Positions 1 through 11,700 of a stretch of DNA of 64,000 bases are shown one piece after another (within the stretch, counting starts at the first letter, position 1; the number at the start of each line of letters is the position of its first letter). The stretch covers positions 1-64,000 of the forward strand of contig WHVA01000490.1 in the NCBI GenBank assembly GCA_015179125.1. Direction: 5' to 3'. The notes under the pieces are model-generated. The model was given only the letters and a program-made list of their open reading frames with translations. It was not told where the DNA came from and searched no databases. Made by a program: the position numbers and the translations under genes. The stretch comes from Gautieria morchelliformis. Its lineage: Eukaryota; Basidiomycota; Agaricomycetes; Gomphales; Gomphaceae.

Positions 1-6
1 CCCCAG

Positions 7-2559
7 ATGATGGTCAGGACTCGGAATACTCGAGCTCCAGTCGCAGACTCGAGGGCTCACGCCATTGGACCACGAGATGGCAGAGGCTCTGAACAAACAG
101 TGCAGGCGGCACTGCACCGAAGCATGCTGATGCGCCACAAGCACGATCAGCTGGCATCGCAGCTTGACAACGCCGCTGCCACCCTAATGGCAATCGGCAA
201 GGAACTCCACCAGGCGGAGGAGGTCAGGCTGCAAGACGCAGGCACGCTGGAGGATGTCCAGAAAGCCTCCGCCCACGCGGGGAACATGACGCAACTCGCC
301 GAGCTGGTGACAGTCCGCAGCCAACGAACGCAGTCGCGACGTGGAAGACCCGCGCGACAGGAGCGGGACAAGCAGCGAATGCCGCCGCCAGCCGTCCGGG
401 TCGAACAGGATGTAAGGTTCGGAACGAACCTCAAGACAACCGGCTGCCCCAACGGACAGCCGCAAAACGATCCAACAGATCGTTAGGGATCAGGTCGCCT
501 CAGAGCCTGACTCTGAAATGACGACCGAGACCTTAGAGCTCGAAGTCGCACACTGGCAGCGTAAAGAAGCCACAGCCGCATGCCGCCACACACGGACACT
601 TGAGCTACTAGCGAAGAATACTGAAGAGACAGTGGCCCACAGCCACACCGCTCAGCTGCCGGACGAGCAGCTCACGCAAGCCGTAAAGGACGCACGGCAG
701 GCTGCGGATCCGCAACGCGGGACTGACCGGGGACACCAGGCATCAAACACCCCCGGAACTGAGAGCACAAAATGCTCCCGATCCCGAGCCCGATCCGGGC
801 CCGGGGCCCATCAGGGCATATAACAGCCTGCCCCGCACCGCGTCACAACCGCGCGAGCGATCCATGGCCCCAACGGAAGGCCAGGGAATCCCTGACCAGG
901 CCGACGTCATACCAACGGAGCCGTAGGACGGGATCACACGGATATCCACATGGCGCTCACCCTGAGCCATATGCCGGGGGATCTGACCTCGAAGAGTTTG
1001 AAATCTTCGTGGCAGCCATCCTACGATGGCTGAAAATGAATTGCCTCCTAGGGCCAACCAGCATCGACAAGCAGGTCGGCTATGTGGGCACTCGCCTCAC
1101 CGGCGAAGCCCAGGAGTGGTTCCTTCTGAACGTTGAACGCTTCGATCGCCAGGTCTGCAGCTGGACGCTGGAAACCGTGATGCAAGGCCTTCAAAAAAGG
1201 TTCCTGCACGCACTGACGTACCATCATGCATCGAATAAATTCGACGCAGTCATGCAGGGAATGAAAACCGTTCAGGAGATGCTGAATGAGCTCATGAAAT
1301 AGGTGGTACGTATGATACAGCCGCCAGACGATTACACGTTCCGGAGACGGTTCGTATCAGCGCTGCGCGAAACGCGGCGCAACGAGGTCCTAAAAAAGGG
1401 CTATAATGCCGAGAGCAGCTCAATAGAGCAACTCTTCAAGACAGCCCGGATGATCGAGGAGGCATCCTGATACAACATGGGGATGCGCCGTGCAGAAAGC
1501 GCTGCCCGGCTCACAGGGAGCAAGCCGTTGACACAAATGGGCCTGGCCAGGCCCAGCCTGTTCGCAAGAAGTGGAGCAGGACAACGGCTACCGCCCTCAC
1601 GCCCAGCACAAGCCGGATGCCCGTCTTAAGCTAAACAGCCTCAAGCGTCAGGGTCGTCCACACGACCTGCCCCACCAACGAAAATGTTGGGCCGGCCTAA
1701 CGATAGGCCCAGCGGCAGCCAAAGCAACACCACGTGCTTTGAATGCGGCCAACCTGGCCACAAGAAGGCAGAGTTGTAGAGGACAGGAATTATAGGCAGT
1801 AGGTATGGACTTGTTGCTCAAAAGAATAGACTAGAAATTAATTCACTACAGAGGATTTCTAGGTCAATAAATTGAAAGAACACTAGACTAATTTACTTAC
1901 CTCTCTCAGTGAATTTAGTTGTCACTGAGAGAGGGGGAAATCTGTCTCACTGTGCATGTACTACTACCTGGCCCTTTAGCGCCCAAGAGCTCGCGCGTCG
2001 AAGTCATTTCAGACTCCGCTGGGTGCAGCCGCTTGTGAAAATAGAAATAACAAGATGGAATGGAGAGGTAGGGAGTGACTGGAAAACTTTGAAAATAATC
2101 AGAGAAATGGATGCATGGTACAAGAACAATGTGAGAAGAGATTGAAAAAAACCATACAACAAATTGAATATATTATGCTTGATTTTGGTGCAGGAGCATA
2201 AATGCACCCAACAAGAGTGCCCCCGGCTTAGGTCCGGTATAAGGACAGCAGCCGTGAGGCACGACGGTGAGGCCGAGGATCTGGAGACAGATCTCGGTCA
2301 AAGTTCTCTTCAACAGATTGATGAAGAGGGGGAGGGTGATCCCCAACCCAACGACACTCTGGACAACGGAGATGCACCCGGTGAGGAGTGGGACCCAGAG
2401 CCATCCCAATACTATGAATGGGACGAAGAGGTGGAAGACACCACCTACAGGTCCAGCGCAATCAGATTCGCGCTGGAAGACGAAACCACCACGAAGGTCA
2501 TGGCGGTACGCATGTCGGTCATGCCAGACAAGGCGGCCGAGCCGGTGTATCACCACTGA
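7..2559 (+). pseudogene. Gypsy-1 gag (nucleocapsid), broken
   Basis: Gag packages the element RNA. Recognisable parts lie in several frames: an N-terminal helical region (7-486), a capsid-like segment (about 970-1302, motifs EFEIFVAAILRWLK and AQEWFLLNVE), its continuation (1311-1467, motif PPDDYTFRRRFVSALRE) and a CCHC zinc knuckle starting CFECGQPGH at 1737. The final cysteine of the knuckle lies beyond the solo LTR at 1775-2213; at the excision point the spacing becomes C-x2-C-x4-H-x4-C. An acidic tail (EEWDPEPSQYYEWDEEVED) follows to 2559. Several frameshifts and stops separate the pieces. The family assignment is firm, the exact limits are not. Confidence 0.75.
1775..2213 (-). repeat. 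Solo LTR A1 (Copia-related), TSD AGAGT
   Basis: Shown on the minus strand, by homology with the Copia at 8266-13510, it begins TGTTGGGTGC and ends CTCTACA (TG..CA). It is flanked by AGAGT at 1770-1774 and 2214-2218. It interrupts the zinc knuckle of Gypsy-1 gag. At 439 bp it is about 60 bp shorter than A2 and A3. It lacks the segment between two copies of CTAGAAATTAATTCACT, as expected from deletion between direct repeats. Confidence 0.9.
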
Positions 2560-2616
2560 AGCAAACACAGGACGTGGCCAATGCACCCACGCAGTGAGAA
2601 CCGTACCCTATCGGGT

Positions 2617-3559
2617 ACTGGGAAATAAACGGCATAAAAGCCCACTGCCTGCTAAATAGTGGCAGCGAAGGGGTACTGTTGGGTGCATTTATGCTCCTGC
2701 ACCAAAATCAAGCATAATATATTCGATTTGCTGTATGGTGTTTCAATCTCTTCTCACATTGTTCTTGTACCATGCACCCATTTTTCTGATTATTTTCGAA
2801 ATTTTCCAGTCACTCCCTACCTCTCCATTTCATCTTGTTATTTCTATTTTCACAAGCGGCGGCACCCAGCGGAGTCTGAAATGACTTCGACGCGCGAGCT
2901 CTTGGGCGCTAAAGGGCCGGGTAGTAGTACATGCACAGTGAGACAGATTTCCCCCTCTCTCAGTGACAACTAAATTCACTGAGAGAGGCAAGTAAATTAG
3001 TCTAGTGTTCTTTCGATTTATTGACCTAGAAATCCTCTGTAGTGAATTAATTTCTAGGTAGTGTATAATATACTTACAGTGACAACTAAATTCACTGAGA
3101 GAGTGAATTAATTTCTAGTCTATTCTTTTGAGCAAGCAGTCCATACCTACTGCCTATAATTCCTGTCCTCTACAGGTACTGCTATCCCCCGAATGCACGC
3201 GAGCTACAGGGATGAAGACATTCTCCCTGGAGCAGCCAATCGCGCTGCAGCTAGCCTGCATAGGCAGCCGTTCCATGATCAACTATGGAACGAACACGAC
3301 CATCAAGTTTGGCCATGAGACATACGACAAATATTTCGACGTAGCAAACGTCGAATATTACGACGCTATCTTAGGGACACCGTTCCTAAGGAGGTTTGGC
3401 ATAACCCTGGACTTGTCTAGCCCAGGGACGATCCGCAAGGGGAATGAAGTGATCCCCACAGGCAAGGTATCGTTCGACGACGACGGATCGACGAATGAGG
3501 ACAAGGGGCCACGGGTGAGCAGAATTACCCAGGAACCGAAGCCTAACCTGGCTCATTGA
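2617..3559 (+). pseudogene. Gypsy-1 retropepsin domain, interrupted by solo LTR A2
   Basis: This is the aspartic protease that would cleave the Gag-Pol polyprotein. The active-site stretch reads CLLNSGSEGV (codons around 2646-2676): asparagine (AAT at 2655-2657) stands where the family has the catalytic aspartate of D-S/T-G. After the LTR (2677-3174) the frame resumes with VLLSPECTRATGM, and further on shows the C-terminal retropepsin motif YYDAILGTPFLRRFGI. With Asn at the catalytic position this copy should be inactive, apart from the insertion. Confidence 0.75.
2677..3174 (+). repeat. Solo LTR A2 (Copia-related), TSD GGTAC
   Basis: A 498-bp LTR, inserted in the opposite orientation to A1 and A3 (TGTTGGGTGC at 2677, CTCTACA at 3174). 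The TSD GGTAC is at 2672-2676 and 3175-3179. It contains the strong inverted repeat CCTCTCTCAGTGA / TCACTGAGAGAGG found in all members of this LTR clan. It splits the protease active site from the rest of the domain. Confidence 0.92.
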
Positions 3560-3574
3560 AGCCAGGAGGACGAG

Positions 3575-5241
3575 TTGCGGGATGACTCGTCCTCGAACTC
3601 ACCCTACAACCGTAGGGAGAGGCGCTCTCACCTAACGGTGAAAGCGATGGGAAAGAGGAAAGCGGGCCCGCGCGCCGTGGGACCTAATAGACGCCAACAG
3701 CGCCTAATGGCTTCTAAGCCAACCACCACCATCATCCTCACGGATGATGACCTTCCTCGCCTCCGCGAGGAATGGATGGAACGAATCACTGACTTAGTCA
3801 GTGGAATTCCATTCGAAATCCCACCAGTACGGGAGAACAACCATGAGATCAACCTCATCGGTCCCAACAAGCACATGCGGTTTCGACTACCGAAATGCCC
3901 CGAACACTTCCGAGAGGAACTGTCGGCTAAGATAGAACAATACACCACTGCAAAGTGGTGGATTCCGGCAGTCGCGCAGCAGGCAGTGCCCATGCTGTGT
4001 GTGCCGAAAAAGAACGGTACATTGAGAACCGTCTTCGATCTGCGCCAGCAGAATGAAAACACGGCGAAGGACGTCACGCCCTTCCCGGATCAAGATATCA
4101 TTCGCAGCGACATGGCTCGCTGTCGATATTGAACAAAGCTCGATATGTCAGAAGCATACGAGCAGATCCGGATCCATACGGATCACGTAGCAAAGACTCC
4201 CTTTGCAACGATCCTTGGCACCTTCAGGAGCCAGGTGATACAGATGGGGGACTGCAACGCCCCATCAACATTCCAACGGCTGATGACAGCCATTTTCCGC
4301 GACTGCATAGGTTGCCTCGTCCATGTATACATGGACGACATCTTCATATTCTCACTCTCAATACAAGAGCATGAAGAACACCTCTACATTGTCTTTGACA
4401 GGCTGAGGAAGAACCACCTCTTTCTGAGCAAGAAAAAGGTGGACCTCTACTCCATCCGAATGGAGTGCCTCGGCCATATGATTGATGGCCGGGGGTACAT
4501 GCCGACGAGGACAAGATGCAACGCATCGGCGAGTGGCGCAGGCCACGCATGTTCAACAACGTCCAGCGTTTCCTTGGGCTCGTACAGTATCTGGCACACT
4601 ACATGCCAGATGTTAGCGCATATACCACCCCACTATCGGGCTGTGCGTGTAATAACCGTCCATTCGAATGGACACCACTGCTCGACAAATGCTGGCAAAG
4701 CATTAAGGTGTTGGCCTGTAAGGCCCTGATCCTGCGTCCAGTAGACGCAAGGTGCCCAGAGCCGATCTGGGTGATCACCGATGGATCAAAAGCCGGCGTC
4801 GGTGCGGTCTACGGCCAAGGTCCTGACTGGAAAACTTGTCGACCAGCCGGCTTCTTGTCAAAGAAGTTCAGCATTGCTCAGCAACACTACCGGACTCACG
4901 AGCACGAGACTATCGCGGTGCTCGAGGCTCTCATGAAATGGGAGGACAAACTGCTGGGGCGAAGGTTCACCCTCATCACAGACCACAAGGGACTCGAGTA
5001 CTTCGAGACCCAGAAGAGCCTATCTGGCCGCCAGGTCAGATGGTGGGAGTTTCTATCCCGGTTCAATTTCAACACCGTTCATGTAGACGGTGTAGAGAAC
5101 AAGGTAGCGGACTGCCTGTCGCGCTACTACGAGAGTGACACGAGTGATGACAATCACCCGGACCACATCTTCGTGAACACGGATGCCCGTTTAGATCCGG
5201 ACAGTGAGTTATTGCCCACCGACCGGTATGTCGAGCTGTGA
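3575..5241 (+). pseudogene. Gypsy-1 reverse transcriptase and RNase H
   Basis: The domains copy element RNA into DNA and degrade the RNA strand. RT is recognised from VPKKNGTLRTVFDLRQQNENT, KLDMSEAYEQIRI and the intact catalytic YMDD (about 4327-4338). RNase H follows with ITDGSKAGVGAVY, HYRTHEHETIAVLEAL and LITDHKGLEYF, so its acidic residues are present. Two lesions are visible: a TGA at 4130-4132 where relatives have arginine, and a frameshift in a run of five G near 4491-4495. The domains are otherwise well conserved. Confidence 0.85.
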
Positions 5242-6815
5242 ACAGCGGCGACAAGACGCTCTAAACGCCTCGCTGAGAAGACAGAGGCGAGAGTAACGGA
5301 AGCCGCCGCATTAAACGAGGGCTCACCAGAGCCCACGAAAGTCGCCGCGTCCAGCGACAACGACGATGACGTCAGAGCCATCGCTGCAGGGAATGACGGC
5401 GCACCCCTGCGCCAGATCGTCGAGCAAGGCGTAGACCTGTCTAAGGTCCTACGAGACGCGTACCACAGGGATGCCGTGTTCACAAAGATCATGGCGCACC
5501 CAGACGCGCACCCAAGATTTGGGATCTGGGATGGCTGATCTGGACTAAGAACCAGCTCAAAAGAGAGGTCATTGCCGTCCCCCGCTCTGTTCTTCAATGG
5601 GGAAGGAAGCTGATCGAAATCATCATCGATCGGGCACATCAGATAGTCGGCCACTACGGCCATCTGAAAACTTCGAACTATGTTCGAAGATCATATTGGT
5701 GGCCGGGCATGAATCCAGACATAGAAGCATTCTGCACATCGTGCGCAAGGTGTCAGATGATGAAAATTGGACCACAACGGCCCAAAGGCCTACTACACAG
5801 CCTACCCATTCCGGATAGGCCGTGGCAGTCGATTGGCATCGACTTCATGGGGCCCCTGCCCAAATCCAACGACTGTGACTACCTGATGGTAGTCATTGAC
5901 CAACTAACGTCGCTCGTACACCTCGTACCAACCACGACGAGCATCTCAGCCAAGCGAGTAGCCTGGCTGTTTCTGAAGGAGGTCATCCGACTGCACGGAG
6001 CTCCCGACTCCATCGTCTCGGACAGAGACTCGAAGTTCACGTTGATCTTCTGGCATGAACTACAGCGACTCATGGGGACTAAGCTCCTCATGTCAACTGC
6101 CTTCCATCCCCAAATGGATGGAGCGACCGAATGGGCATGTAGAGGACAGGAATTATAGGCAGTAGGTATGGACTGCTTGCTCAAAAGAATAGACTAGAAA
6201 TTAATTCACTCTCTCAGTGAATTTAGTTGTCACTGTAAGTATATTATACACTACCTAGAAATTAATTCACTACAGAGGATTTCTAGGTCAATAAATCGAA
6301 AGAACACTAGACTAATTTACTTGCCTCTCTCAGTGAATTTAGTTGTCACTGAGAGAGGGGGAAATCTGTCTCACTGTGCATGTACTACTACCCGGACCTT
6401 TAGCGCCCAAGAGCTCGCGCGTCGAAGTCATTTCAGACTCCGCTGGGTGCAGCCGCTTGTGAAAATAGAAATAACAAGATGAAATGGAGAGGTAGGGAGT
6501 GACTGGAAAATTTCGAAAATAATCAGAGAAATGGGTGCATGGTACAAGAACAATGTGAGAAGAGATTGAAACACCATACAGCAAATCGAATATATTATGC
6601 TTGATTTTGGTGCAGGAGCATAAATGCACCCAACAGGGCAAACCACTCGATCGCCCAGATATTGTGCGCAGTCGTCAGAGACGATCAGAAGAATTGGGCA
6701 TTGAAATGCCCAATGGTTGAGGTCGCCCTCAACAGCAACGTCAGCGCGACCACAGGGTTCGCACCTTTTGAGCTGAACCACGGATATATGCCGTGGATAG
6801 ACCTCCCATAGCCGT
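5242..6815 (+). pseudogene. Gypsy-1 integrase, interrupted by solo LTR A3
   Basis: Integrase inserts the cDNA. The H2C2 zinc domain is visible (HQIVGHYGHLKT, CTSCARCQMMK). The catalytic core has GIDFMGPLP (first Asp), IVSDRDSKF (second Asp) and MDGATEW (Glu), so the DDE triad is retained. The core is cut by LTR A3 at 6138 and continues at 6641 (SIAQILCAVV, ATTGFAPFELNHGYMP). A stop at 5242 and frameshifts near 5530 and 6790 break the reading frame. Confidence 0.82.
6138..6635 (-). repeat. Solo LTR A3 (Copia-related), TSD GGGCA
   Basis: A 498-bp LTR in the same orientation as A1. It is flanked by perfect GGGCA at 6133-6137 and 6636-6640, and sits inside the integrase core just after the catalytic glutamate. 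It is very close to A2 by eye, which suggests similar age. Confidence 0.93.
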
Positions 6816-7422
6816 GGACACCCCGTTCAAGGGGGTAGCCCAGTTCACACATCAGGCAAAATGGAACCTGATGGCGGCACACGATGAAATCATAGAGCAT
6901 CGAGTGACACAAACGTTTCACGCAAATAAGAAATATATGGCGAGCGACAGGTATGCAGCCAACAACCGCGTCTACCTTTCGACACAAAACCTAACTCTCC
7001 CGAAAGGAAGAGCCAGAAAACTAGTCCTGCAGTACATCGGACCGTACCGCGTCGTTGAGGCTCACAACGACGCCTCGACGGTGACCCTCGATCTTCCCGA
7101 CAAGCTGAAAAGCCGTCGAATTTCACCGGTCTTCCATTCCAGCCTCATACGGCGATACGAGGCTAACAACGACGAATTGTTCCCTCGTCATGAGGCCAAG
7201 TCATTTTATGACTTCGGAGCAAATGATGACGAGGAGTGGCTCGTCGACGAGATTATCGTACATCGATGGATAAACTCGACGGACCTGGAGTTCCAGGTTC
7301 GTTGGACCCTAGGCGATGTGACATGGGAACCCATGTCGTCCTGCAAAGACCTTGAAGCCCTAGATAGCTATCTAGAGCTTCGGGGGGTGGGCAAGCCACG
7401 CGACCTCCCCAGACGCCGCTAG
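6793..7422 (+). CDS. Gypsy-1 integrase C-terminus with chromodomain (pol end)
   Basis: An open segment of 209 codons that ends pol. It carries the post-core integrase region (GRARKLVLQYIGPYRVVEAH and HPVFHSSL-like ISPVFHSSLIRRYE). A chromodomain follows: DDEEWLVDEIIVHRW, then FQVRWTLGDVTWEP, ending ALDSYLELRG. In chromoviruses this module targets integration to chromatin marks. The upstream frame is shifted, so the apparent start is not a real initiator; it is a piece of the polyprotein. Confidence 0.8.
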   Translation: MDRPPIAVDTPFKGVAQFTHQAKWNLMAAHDEIIEHRVTQTFHANKKYMASDRYAANNRVYLSTQNLTLPKGRARKLVLQYIGPYRVVEAHNDASTVTLDLPDKLKSRRISPVFHSSLIRRYEANNDELFPRHEAKSFYDFGANDDEEWLVDEIIVHRWINSTDLEFQVRWTLGDVTWEPMSSCKDLEALDSYLELRGVGKPRDLPRRR

Positions 7423-7541
7423 ACACGTCTGTCACATGCAGACCACCCGACGCGCCAGACACGGCGCGGTTAAATATTCACCTCGGATCATTCCGAGGGT
7501 GCATCGCTTCTTGGAAGCTAACCACCATCATCCCCACGAAG
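7423..7541. other. Spacer between pol and ORF3 of Gypsy-1
   Basis: A short non-coding stretch after the pol stop. No LTR or purine tract is found here; those occur only after the downstream ORF at 14762. The extra ORF is therefore inside the element, not next to it. Confidence 0.6.
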
Positions 7542-8265
7542 ATGATGCCCCCTAAAGATGGGATGGACGTTGATCCGTCAACGTCCACAACGCGAACAAC
7601 GGCCCCGAGACAGGGGGCCGCAGACATTCTCCGTGCTCCAATAGACCAGGAGCACTGGATGATCGTGGGATGGGAGGACACCCTCGCCATCGTCCACCCG
7701 GACGATTGCGCCACGTGCGAGGACTACGCCGCGCACCTTAGGGCCGCGACTGGCACCCGCAAGGTCAAGTTGCGGGATGAAGACATTGGCGACGCTGTTG
7801 ATGCAGCCTGGGGATGGCTCCCAAGGGGTATTGCGTGTGACGCGTGAGAAGAGCCACTCCGGGACATCCAGGACCTTAAAAAAGAGGTCAAGGAGCTGGA
7901 ATGCGCGGTCGAAGACCGTGATGACGCGCTCGCAACCGAGCGTGCCAGGATCAAGGAACTGGAGCAACAGCTGAGTGCAGCCCAGCTCCAGGTTACCCTG
8001 GCCCACGTTGCCTCAAAAATGCCGCGACATGACCCGGCCACGGACCCAGTGGCCGGGCCATCATCACTTCGCGTGATGGTACCTCTGCCGGCGTGCGCAA
8101 CATCGGGACTAGTGTCCCGATTGTCGGTGCTGACCCCAACAACGACAACGATGGAAGGGCATAGCGTGCCTTCCGACTCTGCATACGGCGTCCCAGATGG
8201 ATGGGAGTCAGACTCGTCCGTCTGGAAGACGTACGACCCGGAAAGGGCACAGAGGCTGGCAGAGC

Positions 8266-8754
8266 TGTTAGCAACTAGGGGCTATGGCAGGGAAGGTTCG
8301 GTAGAGTTCTTAGAAAGCTAGAATCAAATACACTCTCTCAGTGAATTTATTGTCACTGATGTATTAATACAATACCTAGAATCAAATACACTACATGATT
8401 TTCAGTCAACATGCTATGTAAATATGAAAGATACTACTCGCCTCTCTCAGTGAATTTATTGTCACTGAGAGAGGAGCACTATCCTGTCTCAGAAGGCATA
8501 TACGTGCACCCGGCCCTTTAGCGCCCAAGGGCTCGCGCGTCGAAGTCATTTCAAACTCCGCTGGGTGCAGCCGCCTGTGAAAATAGAAATAACAGAATGG
8601 AATGGAGAGATAGGGAGTGACTAGAAAATTTCGAAAATAAGCAGAGAAGTGGATGCATGGGACAAGAACAGTATGAGAAAATATTGAAACACCACACAAT
8701 AAATTGAATATATTATGCTTGATTTTGGTGCAGGAGCATAAATGCACCCAACAC
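8266..8754 (-). repeat. Copia 3' LTR
   Basis: Minus-strand ends are TGTTGGGTGC and GCTAACA. It carries the conserved inverted repeat CCTCTCTCAGTGA / TCACTGAGAGAGG and shares its first part with solo LTRs A1-A3, but has a different 3' end (CCTAGTTGCTAACA instead of CCTCTACA). The two therefore form related subfamilies. Confidence 0.92.
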
Positions 8755-8766
8755 GCCCCCTCAAGC

Positions 8767-11700
8767 TTAATATATTCCGATTTTCTGGTTGAGGATTCTC
8801 ACTCTAGGACTAGGAAGTCCTTTAGTGAGAAGATCGGCTAGCATGTGTTCCGTTGGTAGGTACACAAGCTTAATTTCTTCATCTTCGACTATATCTCGGA
8901 TGAAATATAATCTAATGTCGAAATGCTTGGTCCTCGTGTGTTGTTGAGTGCCATAGACAATGGCAATGGCTGATTGATTGTCTGAATAAAGTTTGATGGG
9001 ACAATTCAGCGGTTGGAATACTTCAGAAATAAAGTGGCGCATCCATAAGGCTTCTTTGCTCGCATGAGTCAGGGCAACGAATTCGGCTTCAGTTGATGAT
9101 AGGGCTACTATGGATTGTTTTTGACAACTCCATGATACTGTCCCTCCATCGATCTGAAAAATATAAGCCGAGTATGAGTGCCTGTGCTCTTGAGAAGCCC
9201 AATCCGCATCTGAATACCCAATGAGGCCGTCTCGATTTTTCCCAAGTGTCAATTTGTAGTCCATCGTGCCTTTTAGATATTTAAAGATACGTTTGACTGC
9301 ATGCCAATGTGTTGGACCTAGGTTTTCGAGGAATTGAGAAAGTAATGACACTGCGAATGCAATGTCCGGTCGAGTGGCTACTGCTGCCCACATCAATGAT
9401 CCTATCGCTTGTCTGTATGGAATTCTTGACATCTTCTGTTTGTCTTCATCTGTAGAAGGGCATTGGTCTCTGGATAATTTAACGGCTGGGTCGAGAGGCG
9501 TGGAAAATGTTTTGGCATCATCCAGATTGAATTTTTTGATGATTTTTTGGATGTATGCGGCTTGTGATATTGCAATCGATTTGTTATTCCAATCTCTTTC
9601 GATTTTGAGGTTCAAAAGCCAATGAATCTCGCCTAGATCTTTCATACTGAAGATCTGGGCAAGGTCATGCTTTACCCCATCAAGGATTGGTTGACTCTCA
9701 GCTGTGATAGTGAGGTCATCTACTGCCGTTTCAATAATCGCATGCCCTCTCGGTCCACGTCTGCAAAATACAGCTCCATCCGAAGCTGATTTAGTGAATC
9801 CTAACTTGAGAAATTCACCACTCAGACGTCTGTACCATTCCCTTCCAGACTGTTTGAGGCCGTAAAGTGCTTTCTTCAGAAGGAGGACATCATCTTTGTC
9901 TCCGGTCTCATATCCATACGGCTGCCTCATGTAAATAGGTTCTGGCAGTGTAGCATTCAAATACGCACTGTCCACATCCATTTGGTGAATAGGCCAGTTG
10001 TTCCTGGCAGCAATGGCACATATAATCCGTAAGGAAGTCATCCGAGCAACAGGTGCATAGGTTTCATTGTAGTCGACTCCAAAACTTTGTGTAAAGCCTT
10101 GGGCGACCATCCTCGATCTAGGTGTAATGGGTTCACCTTCTGGATTGCGTTTCCAGAGGAATACCCATCTATTTCCGACAATATTTGCCCCAGGAGGTGG
10201 TTTAACCACTTCCCATACACCTTTGTCGAGTAGCACCTTGTACTCTTTATCCATCGATGCTTTCCACATAGGATCTTTTAAGGCTTCATCTGCATTGCTA
10301 GGCTCAGTCTGAATCAAATCCGGCAGCACCTTATCTTTGTTTTGATCGGAGGTCGAAAGTGTACTGATGGCAAGGTTATAATCACTGATGCCGTCAGTGA
10401 CAGACGATAAATCTTGTTCGAATAATTTGTCTTGATGGTCCTCAATGTCCTCGTAAGCTAGTGTAGTGATATCTGCACCAGCATGTCTCTTAGCTTGAGA
10501 CCTTGTTACAGGACCACTTGGGGCCGGCTGTACCTGCTGCTGACGGATCCTCTCGCTTCTCCTTGTTGGAGCAGCTTCTTTAGGTCTGACATCAACAGTC
10601 TGACTGGGTTGCAGCTCTTCAAGACGTTCCTCTGGTTCATTATCGTCAATTTCTTCGATCTTTGCCTCCTCGCTGACTAAGCGACTAGGCATGGGTGCTG
10701 GCGCCGAAATGGCCTGTATCACTTTTCTGGACGTAGGTAGCTGTGACTCTTCAATAGAAATGATTGGAGCTTTGCCCCCCTTCATCTCTGAGTCAAATAT
10801 AACATTCCGCTCGACAGAAACCTTCTGAGAGTCAGGCCAGTAGATGCAGTGACCATGGCTCTGTCCAGAGATTCCTATCCACCAAGCTCTTTTGGCACGG
10901 GCTGCTAGTTTGTTTCCCTCTTTGACTTTAACGTAGACTTCAATTCCCCACACGTGTATGTCTTTCAGGTTCGGTTTCTCGTGATGGATCATTTCAAAAG
11001 GGGTTTTGTCTGGCAAAGCTCTTGTGTGTGTCCGATTCCTAAGATAGTTGGCATGCAAAATTGCATGCCCCCATAGAGTCTTAGGAAGACTTGATTCCAA
11101 TAGCATGGCATGAGCTCTTTCAACTAGAGTTCGGTGTAAACGTTCAGCAACACCATTTGACTCTGGGGTGTCGTGCACGGTTAACCGATGCTTCGTGCCT
11201 TGCTTGGCTAAATGCTGTTCGAATTCCGAGCTTGTGTATTCTCCCCCTCTGTCGGAAACAAGTGCTTTGATGTGCACGTTCCTCTGTTGAAGCATCAAGG
11301 CCTCGTAGAGTTTGTATTTTGAAAATGCTTCCGATTTGTTTGCCATCAAATAGATAACCGATTCTCTTGAGTAGTCGTCGATGAAAGACACATAATAGGA
11401 TTTCTTGTCAATTGTGGAGTGTCTCGCTGGTCCCCAGACATCAGAATAAATTCTGTCACCGAATTTTGATGATCGGCTTCTGGGTTCCTGAGGAAGTGAT
11501 TTACGTGCAATCTTCGCTTGAATGCACGCATCGCAAACAACCTTATCACCTTTTGAGCTCAATTCAATGCCTAATATCATGCCACGGTTGAGCAAGTGCT
11601 GTAGGGACTTTTGTGAAATGTGCCCCATTTTCTGATGTATCTCCATGGCTGATGCGCATATATGCGCTTCGGCACTTGTGTGTTGTAAATCAAATCGATA

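Noticed and set aside
2659-2973. Short open frames inside the solo LTRs (also 6339-6641, 8406-8747, 13163-13576, 56675-57109)
   Set aside because: They recur because the LTR recurs, and include the hairpin; no retroelement LTR encodes such a protein.
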